From: JACCTI01 sp038237435
GTDB lineage: Bacteria; Verrucomicrobiota; Verrucomicrobiia; Chthoniobacterales; UBA10450
Direction of reading: 5' to 3'
DNA: 64,000 bases
NCBI GenBank assembly: GCA_038237435.1
Contig: JBBRYT010000010.1
Span: 68,851-132,850, forward strand
The notes under the pieces were generated by a model that did not search any database, was not told the origin of the DNA, and saw only the letters and a program-made list of their open reading frames with translations. Within the stretch, counting starts at the first letter, position 1. Each line of letters opens with the position of its first letter. This document shows positions 1-8,808 of the stretch, in pieces. A program made the position numbers and the translations under genes.

Positions 1-611
1 TGCGCTGGGAGATCCAAGCCGGTCACCAATACGAGCCTGGCATTTCCGAAACGATGAGCATCGATCAGACGAAGCATTCGCTTTTCGGCGCCTCGAAAGC
101 GGCGGCGGATGTGCTGGTGCAGGAATATGGACGCTATTTCGGAATGCCGACGGCGTGTTTTCGCGGCGGTTGCCTGACCGGTCCTGCGCACGCGGGAACT
201 GAACTGCACGGATTTCTCTCCTACTTAATGAAGTGCACCGTCTCCGGGCGACCGTATCGGGTCTTCGGTTACAACGGCAAACAGGTGCGTGACAATATTC
301 ACAGCTTCGATTTGGTGGAAGCTTTCGCCGCCTTCATCGCTGCGCCGCGTGCCGGTGAGGTTTATAACATCGGCGGCAGTCGCCACTGCAATTGTTCGAT
401 GCGTGAAGCGATTCAGCTCTGCGAAGAAATCAGCGGACGGCGCTTAACGTGGACCTACGAGGAAGACAACCGCATTGGCGATCACATTTGGTGGATCAGC
501 GATGTGCGGAAGTTTCAGCAACATTATCCGCGCTGGGAATTTCGCTACGGTCTGCGCGAAATTCTCGAGGAAATTCACGAAGCCGTCGTCGGGACCGAAG
601 CGGTTGCCTAA
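1..611 (+). CDS. NAD-dependent epimerase/dehydratase, C-terminal part
   Basis: The reading frame is open from the left edge (first full codon at base 3), so this is the C-terminal ~200 residues of a larger protein whose Rossmann GxxGxxG loop lies outside the window. It matches extended short-chain dehydrogenases of the CDP-paratose 2-epimerase-like kind: the active-site YxxxK region reads SLFGASK, with Phe in place of the usual Tyr, followed by FRGGCLTGP, GKQVRDNIHS and an EVYNIGG strand. Such enzymes interconvert nucleotide sugars for surface polysaccharide. The Tyr-to-Phe change fits my memory of this subfamily but would be unusual for a standard epimerase. The stop codon TAA lies inside a CTCGTTAGGC repeat (reverse orientation). 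Substrate is unknown. Confidence 0.8.
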   Translation, partial: RWEIQAGHQYEPGISETMSIDQTKHSLFGASKAAADVLVQEYGRYFGMPTACFRGGCLTGPAHAGTELHGFLSYLMKCTVSGRPYRVFGYNGKQVRDNIHSFDLVEAFAAFIAAPRAGEVYNIGGSRHCNCSMREAIQLCEEISGRRLTWTYEEDNRIGDHIWWISDVRKFQQHYPRWEFRYGLREILEEIHEAVVGTEAVA

Positions 612-628
612 CGAGTTGCTTCCGAGCC

Positions 629-685
629 TGTCGTCCTGAGGCAGGTGCAGCGCGCCGAAGGATCTCACACAAGCTCAGGATGACA
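629..685. repeat. Short copy of TGTCATCCTGAG inverted repeat
   Basis: The ends TGTCGTCCTGAG and CTCAGGATGACA are inverted complements with one mismatch, and the inside carries CGCCGAAGGATCTC, shared with two longer copies at 28743-28869 and 39783-39910. It lies between convergent genes (stop at 611, minus-strand stop at 721), where a hairpin could end transcription in both directions. Confidence 0.7.
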
Positions 686-720
686 GCTTTGAGGGCCAGG
701 CGAACAATCTTGCCTAACGA

Positions 721-1074
721 CTAGTATTCTTCGCCGTCGTCGCCAGCAACCTTGGGCGCGACGCGATCCGGAATGGCGTAGACGTGAAACATCACGCCGA
801 ACCAATAAATCGGAATTAACGCGAGGCCGAAGCCGGCTGTGGCAGTCGCAGCCAAGGCGCCGCATAACAACGCGAAGCCGCCACCGATTAGAAATAACAG
901 TCCGAGGATTCGGTAACCTTTGTAAACATGCCCGAGTCCCGGAATGACGCTGAGCATGGCCGCGACCAGATCGCTCGCTTTGCCCTCCGCGCTTTCCAGC
1001 TTTCCCTCGGCGTTGCGCGCGAGGCTAGCGGTTTCGTTTTCGGTGGAAGGCGCGTCCGTGTATTCGATTTCCAA
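721..1074 (-). CDS. Small membrane protein, function unknown
   Basis: 117 residues: an acidic, polar N-terminus (~1-35), a LSVIPGLGHVYKG segment, then two hydrophobic stretches (about 53-78 and 82-102) that should be transmembrane helices, and an acidic C-terminus. The PGLGHVYKG motif followed by a helix pair resembles TM2-domain and DUF5683-like proteins, in which a Pro-Gly-x-Gly-x-x-Tyr segment precedes the helices. No catalytic residues are visible. It is transcribed toward the epimerase and diverges from the acetyltransferase at 1152 with 77 bp between them, so that gap probably holds both promoters. Confidence 0.65.
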   Translation of the reverse strand: MEIEYTDAPSTENETASLARNAEGKLESAEGKASDLVAAMLSVIPGLGHVYKGYRILGLLFLIGGGFALLCGALAATATAGFGLALIPIYWFGVMFHVYAIPDRVAPKVAGDDGEEY

Positions 1075-1151
1075 AATGTCTCCTTCTGAAACCTGCGAGG
1101 GTTCACCGTTCCAAGCGAGACAGATTTCGTCAAGCCTGTGATATTGCGCCG

Positions 1152-1667
1152 ATGCGGATCGAACTCGCGCAATGCATTCTGCGTTCCTGGCAAATGGAAG
1201 ACGCGCCGGCTTTGGCCGAGGGCGCGAACAATCGCAAAATCTGGCTGAAAGTGCGCGATCGGATGCCGCATCCGTATTCGCTGGCCGATGCGGAGACCTA
1301 TCTACAGCGCGTGACTAAGGATGACACTGCGCACGTTGCCTGCATTGAGATCGACGGCAAAGCATCCGGCGCCATTGGACTTCATCCCGGAGAAGATGTG
1401 CATCGGCGCACGGCCGAGCTCGGTTATTGGGTAGCCGAACCGTATTGGGGGCGCGGCATCGCTACCGCAGCGGTGCGCGCTTTCGTCGAATTCGGATTCA
1501 CCAACATTCCGCTCAATCGCATTTACGCCAGCGCCTACGCGAACAATCCCGCGTCCGTGCGCGTCCTGGAAAAGGCCGGCTTCGCATTTGAAGGACGCAT
1601 GCGCAAGCACGCGATCAAGGACAGCGTCGTGCTCGATGCACTGCTTTACGCGATCGTGCGCGATTGA
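1152..1667 (+). CDS. GNAT family N-acetyltransferase (RimJ/RimL-like)
   Basis: 171 residues, the usual size for single-domain GNAT enzymes that move an acetyl group from acetyl-CoA to an amine, often a protein N-terminus. The acetyl-CoA pyrophosphate-binding region is ELGYWVAEPYWGRGIATAAV (about residues 94-113), followed by the family hallmark NxxSxRVLEKAGFxxEGxxR (NNPASVRVLEKAGFAFEGRM). Start ATG at 1152. The gene stands alone between the divergent small membrane protein and the Nif3-like gene 45 bp downstream. The substrate cannot be read from the sequence. Confidence 0.9.
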   Translation: MRIELAQCILRSWQMEDAPALAEGANNRKIWLKVRDRMPHPYSLADAETYLQRVTKDDTAHVACIEIDGKASGAIGLHPGEDVHRRTAELGYWVAEPYWGRGIATAAVRAFVEFGFTNIPLNRIYASAYANNPASVRVLEKAGFAFEGRMRKHAIKDSVVLDALLYAIVRD

Positions 1668-1712
1668 ATCATTCTTCTCGGCAGGCATTAGACGCGTCGT
1701 CTAAAAGAAGGC

Positions 1713-2468
1713 GTGGCGGAACTGAAGGAGATCGTTGGTTATATCGATGAATTTCTCAGGATCGATCACTGCGACGATTGGGCGAATGCTCTCAACGGTT
1801 TGCAGGTGGAAAATTCCGGCACTGTGAAAAAAATTGGAGCGGCCGTGGACGCGTCGAGCCGCATTTTCCGCGCGGCGGCGGAGCGCGGGATCGATTTAAT
1901 TCTCGTGCATCACGGACTTTTCTGGGCCGGTCCGCAACCGATCGCGGGCGCGGTGCGACGGCAGATCGCCACCTTATTCGAGCGCGACATCGCGCTCTAC
2001 AGCGCGCATCTGCCGCTCGATGTGCATCCGGTCGTCGGCAACAATGCCCAACTGGCCGCTGCCCTTGGCCTGACCGCGACGGAGCCGTTTTTCGAAGAGA
2101 AGGACCAATTGATCGGCCTGCGCGCGAAGTTGCAAATTTTTCCGAATGAGCTCGCGCGCAAACTCGAGCACTCGTTAGGCAGCAGTGTTAAACTTTTCGC
2201 GAGCGGCCCGCCTACCACGGCCGAAATCGGAATTATCACTGGTGGCGCGGGGAGCGAGATTTATGCGGTGGCACGAGAAGGTATCGATACCTTCATCACC
2301 GGCGAAGCGCCGCACTGGGCGGCCGTCGCTGCCGAAGAACTTGGTCTCAACCTCTTGTTAGGCGGACATTACGCCACTGAGACTTTCGGAGTAAAAGCGC
2401 TGGCCACGCACCTCGCGGAACATTTCGATCTGCCGTGGGAATTTCTTGATGCCCCGACCGGTCTTTGA
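1713..2468 (+). CDS. Nif3-like dinuclear metal center protein
   Basis: 251 residues with a GTG start. Family features seen: an N-terminal CDDWANALNGLQVEN region, the metal-binding VHHGLFW motif (about residues 69-75), YSAHLPLDVHP with another ligand His, and a C-terminal TGEAPHW plus GGHYATETFG carrying the distal His and Glu ligands. These proteins form hexamers with a two-metal site. GTP cyclohydrolase or hydrolase activity has been suggested, but the physiological role is unsettled. All visible ligand motifs are intact. One copy of the CTCGTTAGGC repeat is inside the gene at 2171. Confidence 0.92.
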   Translation: MAELKEIVGYIDEFLRIDHCDDWANALNGLQVENSGTVKKIGAAVDASSRIFRAAAERGIDLILVHHGLFWAGPQPIAGAVRRQIATLFERDIALYSAHLPLDVHPVVGNNAQLAAALGLTATEPFFEEKDQLIGLRAKLQIFPNELARKLEHSLGSSVKLFASGPPTTAEIGIITGGAGSEIYAVAREGIDTFITGEAPHWAAVAAEELGLNLLLGGHYATETFGVKALATHLAEHFDLPWEFLDAPTGL

Positions 2469-2502
2469 GGAAGCTCCTCACTTCCGGCCCAGGCCGTAGC
2501 TA

Positions 2503-5367
2503 ATGGAACCCTTGATTACGTGTCTTGGCTTCGTCCTGGTGGTGGCGCTGCTCGTGCCATTCATTCTCGCTTTCGCGCATGCGCGCAAAATCAAGGCACT
2601 CGAAACCATCGTGGGAAAATTAGGCGCGCGCATTAACTCATTGGAATCGCAAATCCGCGGCCCGGTTGCGCCGCTGCCGGAAGAACCAGTCGTTAGGCCG
2701 ATACCCGAGCCCCCTACCATTGCAGTTCCACCACCCTTGCCGACAATCGCACGAGCCGCAGCGCCAACACCTCCGCCTGTCATCGTTACACCATCGAAGC
2801 CCGCTGCGAAACCGCGCGCCGCGATCGATTGGGAAAGTTTTCTCGGAGTAAAACTCTTCGCCTGGATCGGCGGCTTCGTTCTTTTCCTCGGCGTTGTCTT
2901 CCTCGTGAAGTACGCCTTCGAAAATAACGTCATCACGCCAGTCACGCGCGTCATCGGTGGAGCGACTATCGGTTGCACCCTCATCGCCATTGGTTGGTTC
3001 GCGGCACGACGTGATTACCGCGTTCCCGGCCAAAGCCTCTGCGCCACGGGTGTGGTCATTCTTTATGCCGATATTTTTGGTGCGCATGCCTTCTATGGTT
3101 TGGTCTCGTTAGGCACAGCCTTCGCCCTCATGTCCGTCGTGACGGTCGCGGCCTTTTTCCTCGCCGTCCGACTCAACGCACAGGTTGTGGTTATCCTCGG
3201 ATTGCTTGGCGGATTTCTCACGCCGGCCTTGCTCAATGAGCATACCGATCAACCGCTGCGTCTTTTCGGTTATATCGCACTTCTCAACGCCGGCATCGCC
3301 GCCGTTGTCTTGCGCAAGCGCTGGAATTATCTGCTCGTGCTCGCCGCCGCGGGCACCGCACTCATGCAGCTCGCGTGGGCGAGCGAATTCAATCCGGGTA
3401 AAGCCACCGCGGGAATGCTCATTTTTCTCGGCTTCGAAGCGCAATTTCTTCTCTTCGCCTGGCTGCGGCAGAAAATTCAACCGCCGGAAAAATGGTCGAT
3501 GGCCGCGGCTTGCATCACAGGAGCATCCGCGCTGGCATTCGGTTTCTTCTTGTTAGACTTCAGCTCGCTCGCGACGCGCCCGGGCTACTTCTTCGGCTAT
3601 ACTTTTCTCGCCGATATCGGTCTGCTCGCGCTCGCTTTGTCGCGCAAACATCCCGCGCGCATATCGGCGCCTTCCGGCAGTATTATTTTTCTTCTCCTCG
3701 CGAGCTGGACTGCCCTTTTTCTGCGCCAAGATCTTCTTTGGTGGGCCCTCGGCACCTATCTGCTCTTCGCATTGATCCACGCTGGTTTTTCCGTCTGGCC
3801 GGCACGCGCGGAAACCAAGACGGCCGCACCGATCTGGCAGAGCTACGTCCCATTGCTCGCGCTCGCCTTGCTTTTCATCGCCGTGTGGCGCGGCGAAACT
3901 TCCTTTGCCATTTGGGCGGTGGTGCTGGTGATCGACATCATCGCCGTCCTCCTGGCGATAACATCCAAGTCTGTCGTGGCCTTGCTCGCCGCTTTGCTCG
4001 CCACGCTGTTTACCGCCGGACTTTGGGTGGTAACCGCGCCCCCGCTTCACCAAAGCGTCGTCGGCATTCTGATGGTGATCGGCACCTTTGGCGTCTTCTT
4101 TTCCAGCGCCTCCAGTTTCGTTACGCGCAAGCTCGGCCTAACGAGCGCTGATTCCCGCCGTCACGTCCCGGCGCTTTCTGCCGCGATGCCATTTGTGCTC
4201 TTGTTAATGGTCATCGCCAAGCTGCCGATTGGCGTGCCTACGGCGGTCTTCGCTGTCGCGTTACTTCTAGCGGTTCTTCTTCTCGCTCTCGGAATTTTGT
4301 CGAGCACCAGCTGGGTCGCAGCCGTCGCGCTCATCTTCACCTGGGCGGTGGAATGCGAATGGCACACCATGCACCTCGCCGATAGCTATGCCTTCATCGC
4401 GCTCGGCTGGTATGTTGTCTTTTTTCTTCTTTTCGTCGCTTATCCATTCTTCTCTGCGGAGAAAAAGAGCTGGTTGCCCTGGGCCATCGGTTCGCTCTCG
4501 GGCCTCCTTCATTTTGCCCTCATCTTCGATCTCAAATCGATCTACCCACAAATGCAGAACGGCCTGGTGCCAGCCGCCTTCGCCATGCCATTTGCCTTTG
4601 GCGTCTGGTTCCTAACTAAAAAACAAGGCGTCCTCCCGGCTTCTGGTGATGCGCGCTTGGCCTGGCAGGGTGCTACGGCGCTGTTCTTTCTAAGTCTTAT
4701 TTTTCCGATCGAATTCGACCGGGAATGGGTCACGCTCGGTTGGGCCGTGGAAGGTGTTGCCTTGCTAGCTCTCTTTCGCGGCGTGCCGAACAAAGGACTA
4801 CGCATTGTGGGCACAGGTATGCTCAGCCTTGCATTCGTTAGGCTAGCTCTTAATCCCGCTGTCTTGGAATATCATCGGCGCACGCCGGTTCGTATTTGGA
4901 ACTGGTACCTTTATGCCTATGGCCTGACGAGTCTTTGTTTGTTTGGTGGCGCGCACCTGCTGCGTAACTGTCGCGAAACCTTGTTCGCCCGCATCGCGCC
5001 TCGATACCTTTATACCCTTGGCACGATTCTCACCTTCCTTCTCCTCAACATCGAGATCGCCGACTTCTTTTCCATTGGCCCGACCCTCGTCTTTTCGTTC
5101 TCCGGAAACTTCGCCCGGGACATGAGCTACTCGATCGCCTGGGCCCTCTTTGCCTTTGCCCTACTGCTGGTTGGGATGAAGAAAGACATGCGCTTCGTGC
5201 GGTACGCCGGCTTGGCCTTGTTGCTGGTCACACTCGTGAAACTGTTCCTGCACGATCTTGGTTACTTGAGTCAGCTCTATCGCATTGGTGCCTTTATTGG
5301 TGTCGCGCTCATTCTCATTATTGCCTCGTTTGTCTATCAACGCTTCCTCGCGCCGCGCACGCCTTAG
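2503..5367 (+). CDS. DUF2339 multi-pass membrane protein
   Basis: 954 residues. After one N-terminal helix (~4-24) comes a short KIKALETIVGKLGARINSLE segment that looks like a coiled coil, then a Pro-rich linker (~50-105) and the hallmark DWESFLGVKLFAWIGG at ~110, which begins a run of some twenty or more hydrophobic helices to the C-terminus. This is the DUF2339 architecture. The molecular function is unknown; the packing resembles a polytopic transporter or enzyme scaffold but has no recognisable motif. Start ATG at 2503, 34 bp after the Nif3-like gene. Length is typical for the family. Confidence 0.85.
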   Translation: MEPLITCLGFVLVVALLVPFILAFAHARKIKALETIVGKLGARINSLESQIRGPVAPLPEEPVVRPIPEPPTIAVPPPLPTIARAAAPTPPPVIVTPSKPAAKPRAAIDWESFLGVKLFAWIGGFVLFLGVVFLVKYAFENNVITPVTRVIGGATIGCTLIAIGWFAARRDYRVPGQSLCATGVVILYADIFGAHAFYGLVSLGTAFALMSVVTVAAFFLAVRLNAQVVVILGLLGGFLTPALLNEHTDQPLRLFGYIALLNAGIAAVVLRKRWNYLLVLAAAGTALMQLAWASEFNPGKATAGMLIFLGFEAQFLLFAWLRQKIQPPEKWSMAAACITGASALAFGFFLLDFSSLATRPGYFFGYTFLADIGLLALALSRKHPARISAPSGSIIFLLLASWTALFLRQDLLWWALGTYLLFALIHAGFSVWPARAETKTAAPIWQSYVPLLALALLFIAVWRGETSFAIWAVVLVIDIIAVLLAITSKSVVALLAALLATLFTAGLWVVTAPPLHQSVVGILMVIGTFGVFFSSASSFVTRKLGLTSADSRRHVPALSAAMPFVLLLMVIAKLPIGVPTAVFAVALLLAVLLLALGILSSTSWVAAVALIFTWAVECEWHTMHLADSYAFIALGWYVVFFLLFVAYPFFSAEKKSWLPWAIGSLSGLLHFALIFDLKSIYPQMQNGLVPAAFAMPFAFGVWFLTKKQGVLPASGDARLAWQGATALFFLSLIFPIEFDREWVTLGWAVEGVALLALFRGVPNKGLRIVGTGMLSLAFVRLALNPAVLEYHRRTPVRIWNWYLYAYGLTSLCLFGGAHLLRNCRETLFARIAPRYLYTLGTILTFLLLNIEIADFFSIGPTLVFSFSGNFARDMSYSIAWALFAFALLLVGMKKDMRFVRYAGLALLLVTLVKLFLHDLGYLSQLYRIGAFIGVALILIIASFVYQRFLAPRTP

Positions 5368-5467
5368 CTGCCACGGCTTGCCAGCTAAGTTTCCTCTGCC
5401 GACATTCTGTCATGTTGATGCGCGGTTTGATGGGGTCCGCATGGCGCTCTACTTGAAGTAGCGCGAG

Positions 5468-5654
5468 TTACTTCCCGTCGTGCGCGGCTTGTAGCTTGGC
5501 CAGGTCGAGCTATTTCATTTGCATTAAAGCGCGCATGACTCGCTCAAATCCGCTCGTGTCCTTCTCCTTCGCCCATTCCCGGAAAACGGCCGGAACAATT
5601 TGCCAGGAAAGGCCGCCTGGCGTCGAACCATAAAAAGGGAGTGATCTTTTGCAT
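5468..5654 (-). pseudogene. Remnant of PhnB-like VOC protein, middle deleted
   Basis: On the minus strand, ATG at 5654 opens MQKITPFLWFDA, the typical start of PhnB/3-demethylubiquinone methyltransferase-like VOC proteins. A different frame then continues with LSWQIVPAVFREWAK, ERVMRALMQMK, an in-frame TAG at 5510-5512, and LDLAKLQAAHDGK followed by TAA at 5468. In intact relatives the N-terminal strand and the SWQIVP C-terminal region are about 100 residues apart, so the middle has been removed with loss of frame, and the Lys codon AAG after MQMK seems to have become TAG. This accounts for most of the 365 bp between the DUF2339 gene and the thioredoxin gene. I see nothing recognisable at 5368-5467. 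Confidence 0.8.
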
Positions 5655-5732
5655 CGAGCCATCATGCGGCAAACATCCTGCGCTTCAAATCTTTCTTGCA
5701 GCCTAGAGGCTGAGGAGAATCGAAGAGAAAGA

Positions 5733-6428
5733 GTGAAGACTGGCGCCTACTTTATCTTTTCTATCCTCGCGCTTGTCTCGATTGTTCGCGCCGACACCAT
5801 TCAGCCCAATTCCGGCCCGGAAATTGTTGGGACGGTGACGAAGTATGCGAACAGCTCTTTTGCGGTGCGCGGCGCGGACGGCAAAGTCCAGACTTACTCT
5901 TCCAATAGCATCAAGCGGATCGTTTTTGATCCGCGACCGATTCCGGCCAAGGTCGCTTCGCGGACGAAAGGTGCGCTCGAAGGTAAGGTTAGCTTGTACG
6001 AAAATGGCAGCTTCGCTTTTGCTGGTCCTACGGGCGTGGAAAAATTGCCGGCCATCTTTATAGATCAGATTAGTTTCGGCGGCGACCGCGGGCCCGAGAT
6101 TGATACGATCAGTAAGGGGAACCAGGTCGATCTCAGTAAGCACCTTGTCCTGGGTAGCGTAACGATCGTGGATTTCTATGCCGATTGGTGTGGTCCTTGT
6201 AAGCAGCTCTCACCTACTCTCGAACAGCTCGCCCGGACCGATCCGGAGATTGCCGTCCGCAAGATCGACATTATTAACTGGGAGTCAGCCGTGGCGAAGC
6301 AATATCAGGTTACGTCCATCCCGCGGGTCGAAGTCTATAATCGCGCGGGTAAGCTCGTGGGCACGGTGCGTGGCGTTTCGCCCGAGGAAGTGCGGCGCTA
6401 CGTAGCGCAGGCGAAAGCGGGCGGTTAG
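5733..6428 (+). CDS. Exported thioredoxin-domain protein
   Basis: I chose the GTG at 5733 because it opens directly into a signal peptide (MKTGAYFIFSILALVSIVRA) after purine-rich AGGAG/AGAGAAAG; upstream in-frame TTG (5649) and ATG (5664) would bury it. The mature part has two similar strands around 'YANSSFAVRGADGK' and 'YENGSFAFAGPTG' (about residues 35-110) and then a thioredoxin fold with the FYADWCGPCK active site near residue 150 and the cis-Pro in SIPRVEVY. It is probably a periplasmic or membrane-side disulfide oxidoreductase. 231 residues. It converges on the oxidase gene with no spacer (stop at 6428, minus-strand stop at 6429). Confidence 0.85.
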   Translation: MKTGAYFIFSILALVSIVRADTIQPNSGPEIVGTVTKYANSSFAVRGADGKVQTYSSNSIKRIVFDPRPIPAKVASRTKGALEGKVSLYENGSFAFAGPTGVEKLPAIFIDQISFGGDRGPEIDTISKGNQVDLSKHLVLGSVTIVDFYADWCGPCKQLSPTLEQLARTDPEIAVRKIDIINWESAVAKQYQVTSIPRVEVYNRAGKLVGTVRGVSPEEVRRYVAQAKAGG

Positions 6429-7508
6429 TTAAGGTCGCAAGAGCCAGCCCCCGATATCAGCTAGCTTCGTGCAACCGCAAAGTAACATGGCTTCGTCGAG
6501 TTCTCGCCGGAGAATCTCCAGGACGTTACTGACGCCTTCCTGACCGGCGACGGACAAACCCCATAAGACTGGCCGCCCTACCAGGACCGCCCGTGCCCCG
6601 AGTGCTACGGCCTTAAGCACATCACTTCCGCGCCGGATGCCACCATCCACATAGATCTCGCAAAGGTCACCAGCCGCTTCCGCTACGTACGGTAACACTT
6701 CACAAGTAGCAGGCGCGGTATCGAGTTGTCGTCCACCGTGATTAGAAATAACCAAGGCCTTGGCGCCGTGCTGGACGCAGCGCCGCGCATCGTCAGCCCG
6801 ACAAACCCCTTTCACGACCACTGGTAAGCGAGTTGAGCTACACAACCATTCCAGATCATCGAACCCGAGATCTTGTTTGAAGTTAGCTCTCACGTAAGCA
6901 GCGAGCCCGGACCCTTGCACTTCCGGCATATCGCCTTTGCCTAAGGGCGAGAGGTTTGCCACCGCGAGGCCATCCGGCAAAGTGAAACGGTGGCGCGCAT
7001 CGCGTTCGCGCGTCCCCAAGCCGGGCGCATCTACCGTGAGTACGATCGCTTCCGCTCCGGCTGCTTCCGCTCGCTGGACTAGCTCAAAGGTGATCCCACG
7101 GTCCTGGTAGATGTAGAGTTGGAACCAACGCGGAGTAGCTGCCTCGGCAAAAACCAACTCCATGGAGGTATTCGAAAGCGAACTAAGAACAAACAAGGTC
7201 CTGGCATCCTTAGCTGCCTTGGCCGTCGCGGTTTCGCCTTCTGCGCAAGCCAGTTTGTGGAACGCTGTCGGCGCGACCACTATTGGCATCGAGATAGGCT
7301 GACCTAGGACGGTAGTGGCTAGATCGCGCCTACCTACGCTGGCGAGCACGCGGTAGTAGAGCTTCAGTCGCTCCCAACCAGCTGCGTTCTCGCGCAGTGT
7401 GATCTCATCCAGCGCGCCGCCGTCGTAGTAATCGCAGCAGTCCTTGGCTAGCTTACCGCGAGCGGCCTGTGCGTAATCGGCGACATTGAGTAAAAATGCG
7501 GGCTCCAC
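6429..7508 (-). CDS. FMN-dependent alpha-hydroxy-acid oxidase
   Basis: 359 residues, matching the lactate/glycolate oxidase family that oxidises (S)-2-hydroxy acids with FMN. Seen: the N-terminal DYYDGGALDEITLREN, the substrate-side PIVVAPTAFHKL, WFQLYIYQDR, VVVKGV with the FMN-contacting Lys, and the signature SNHGGRQLD containing the catalytic His and substrate-binding Arg, then YVDGGIRRGSDVLKAVALGA, which binds the FMN phosphate. No cytochrome b2 domain, so electrons probably go to oxygen or a quinone. It follows the monooxygenase-like gene by 11 bp on the same strand. The exact substrate cannot be told. Confidence 0.9.
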   Translation of the reverse strand: MEPAFLLNVADYAQAARGKLAKDCCDYYDGGALDEITLRENAAGWERLKLYYRVLASVGRRDLATTVLGQPISMPIVVAPTAFHKLACAEGETATAKAAKDARTLFVLSSLSNTSMELVFAEAATPRWFQLYIYQDRGITFELVQRAEAAGAEAIVLTVDAPGLGTRERDARHRFTLPDGLAVANLSPLGKGDMPEVQGSGLAAYVRANFKQDLGFDDLEWLCSSTRLPVVVKGVCRADDARRCVQHGAKALVISNHGGRQLDTAPATCEVLPYVAEAAGDLCEIYVDGGIRRGSDVLKAVALGARAVLVGRPVLWGLSVAGQEGVSNVLEILRRELDEAMLLCGCTKLADIGGWLLRP

Positions 7509-7519
7509 CTCTCGTGATC

Positions 7520-7879
7520 CTAATGAGCTGCGTGCTCAAGGACAAACCACGCCGGTTTCAAATGCGCCAGTGGTTCCCGGAGTTTGTCTAGTTCATGCGC
7601 CGGTCCGTGTAGCTCTATTCGAAGCAGATCGGCAATGGTCATGACTTCGGCGAGAAGCTGACCGACGTTACCGAGGTGTGTGAGAATGCCTTCGGCATCA
7701 GCATAACCTTCGCGACAGAAGATCTCGTCGCCATTAAGAGTAAACTCGTAGAAGAGATTTTTCTCTTCGCTGCGCGTTTTCGCGATGAATTCCGGCAGCC
7801 GAGCCTTAAAGGCTTCGAGCTTGCCCGGATGAGCCTTGAAGTAGGGATGAAGGCTTACGAAGTTCGAGAGAGTGGCCAT
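7520..7879 (-). CDS. ABM-domain putative quinol monooxygenase
   Basis: 119 residues from the ATG at 7879 (an in-frame GTG at 7894 would add five residues). The sequence shows a small ferredoxin-like fold: F-V-S-L-H-P strand, AHPGKLEAFKARLPEFIAKT helix, EEKNLFYEFTLNG, EIFCREGYADAEGILTHL. This is the order of antibiotic biosynthesis monooxygenase (ABM/YgiN-type) dimers, which oxidise quinols or similar compounds without cofactors. It sits just upstream of the hydroxy-acid oxidase and just downstream of tRNA-Leu on the same strand, so the two enzymes are probably co-transcribed. Substrate unknown. Confidence 0.75.
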   Translation of the reverse strand: MATLSNFVSLHPYFKAHPGKLEAFKARLPEFIAKTRSEEKNLFYEFTLNGDEIFCREGYADAEGILTHLGNVGQLLAEVMTIADLLRIELHGPAHELDKLREPLAHLKPAWFVLEHAAH

Positions 7880-7938
7880 CCCCGAAGGGTGCACTTCGGC
7901 GAGAAACAGGTCGAGCTTGAAACGTCGCCGCGAAGAAG

Positions 7939-8019
7939 TGCTCGGGGGGGGACTTGAACCCCCATGCCTTACGGCATACGCCCCTCAAACGTACGTGTCT
8001 GCCATTTCACCACCCGAGC
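7939..8019 (-). tRNA. tRNA-Leu (anticodon GAG)
   Basis: The minus strand folds as a class II tRNA of 81 nt: acceptor GCTCGGG paired with CCCGAGC and discriminator A, a D arm with GGTGAAATGGCAGAC, an anticodon stem TACGT/GCGTA around the 7-nt loop TTGAGGG giving GAG (reads Leu CUC/CUU), a short variable arm ATGCCGTAAGGCAT, and a T arm with GGTTCAAGTCC. CCA is not encoded. Confidence 0.93.
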
Positions 8020-8136
8020 AAAAACGCGGCCGGGCCGACCGCAGCTCAAGATGGTAAAGCGATGTGCGCCCCTGGCAAGTGGCAAGTCGATGGAAAGCGG
8101 ATTGACAGAGAATGTTTCCGCCTTTTTGCTAGCGAC

Positions 8137-8808
8137 ATGAAATTAAAGGCCCTCACTCTTTTTGCCGCATTTTTTTTCTGCCTCGTGACGGCCGGACATG
8201 CCGAGCTCGTCTTCGAAAAAACGGAGATCGAATTGCACCCGAAAGCGACAGATGCCGACGCCGTGGCCAATTTCAAATACGAAAACAAGGGGAAAACACC
8301 GATCAAGATCAAGTCGGTGAAGAGTTCATGCGGTTGCACGGTTGCCTCCTCGCGCAAGGACGAGGTCGCGCCGGGCGAGAAGGGCGAGGTGACTGCGACT
8401 TTTCATATTGGCGGGCGCACCGGACTGCAGCAAAAAGGCATCACGGTGGAAACCGACGATGCGACGCAGCCAGTGATGAATTTGATGCTGAAAGCTGTCA
8501 TCGAACAAGCACTCGAGATTCAGCCGCAATTTGTCTACTGGCAGGCGGGAGAAAAGCCGGCGCCTAAGAGCTTCAAGGTCAAAGCCGGCAAGGATGTGAG
8601 CCTTACTAAAGTAGAGATAGCCTCCTCGAATCCCGACTACACCGCGAAGGTCGAGAAAGTCTCGGCTGGCGAATTCAACATCATGGTGCAACCCAAAGAC
8701 ACCGAGAAGATGTCGAATGTCACCTTCACCATCAAAACTGACCTCCCACAGCCCTACTACGTAACGGCACGCGTGACTCCGGCGGCCGACGCCGCTGTCA
8801 AGCAGTGA
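8137..8808 (+). CDS. Exported DUF1573 protein
   Basis: 223 residues from ATG 8137, chosen because it opens a clear signal peptide (KLKALTLFAAFFFCLVTAGHA); the frame is open further upstream into the tRNA and is not coding there. The mature protein has the DUF1573 immunoglobulin-like fold: VANFKYENKGKTPIKIK, then KSSCGCTVASS with the family's CGC pair, VAPGEKGEVTATF and a KGITVETDD strand. DUF1573 proteins are common in Bacteroidota, Planctomycetota and Verrucomicrobiota; their function is unknown. Its TGA overlaps the GTG start of the rhodanese gene, so it is the first gene of a four-gene coupled operon. Confidence 0.85.
   Translation: MKLKALTLFAAFFFCLVTAGHAELVFEKTEIELHPKATDADAVANFKYENKGKTPIKIKSVKSSCGCTVASSRKDEVAPGEKGEVTATFHIGGRTGLQQKGITVETDDATQPVMNLMLKAVIEQALEIQPQFVYWQAGEKPAPKSFKVKAGKDVSLTKVEIASSNPDYTAKVEKVSAGEFNIMVQPKDTEKMSNVTFTIKTDLPQPYYVTARVTPAADAAVKQ

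Noticed and set aside
7954..8136. N-terminal extension of the DUF1573 frame
   Set aside because: It would run through the tRNA-Leu gene and bury the signal peptide; ATG 8137 explains the sequence.
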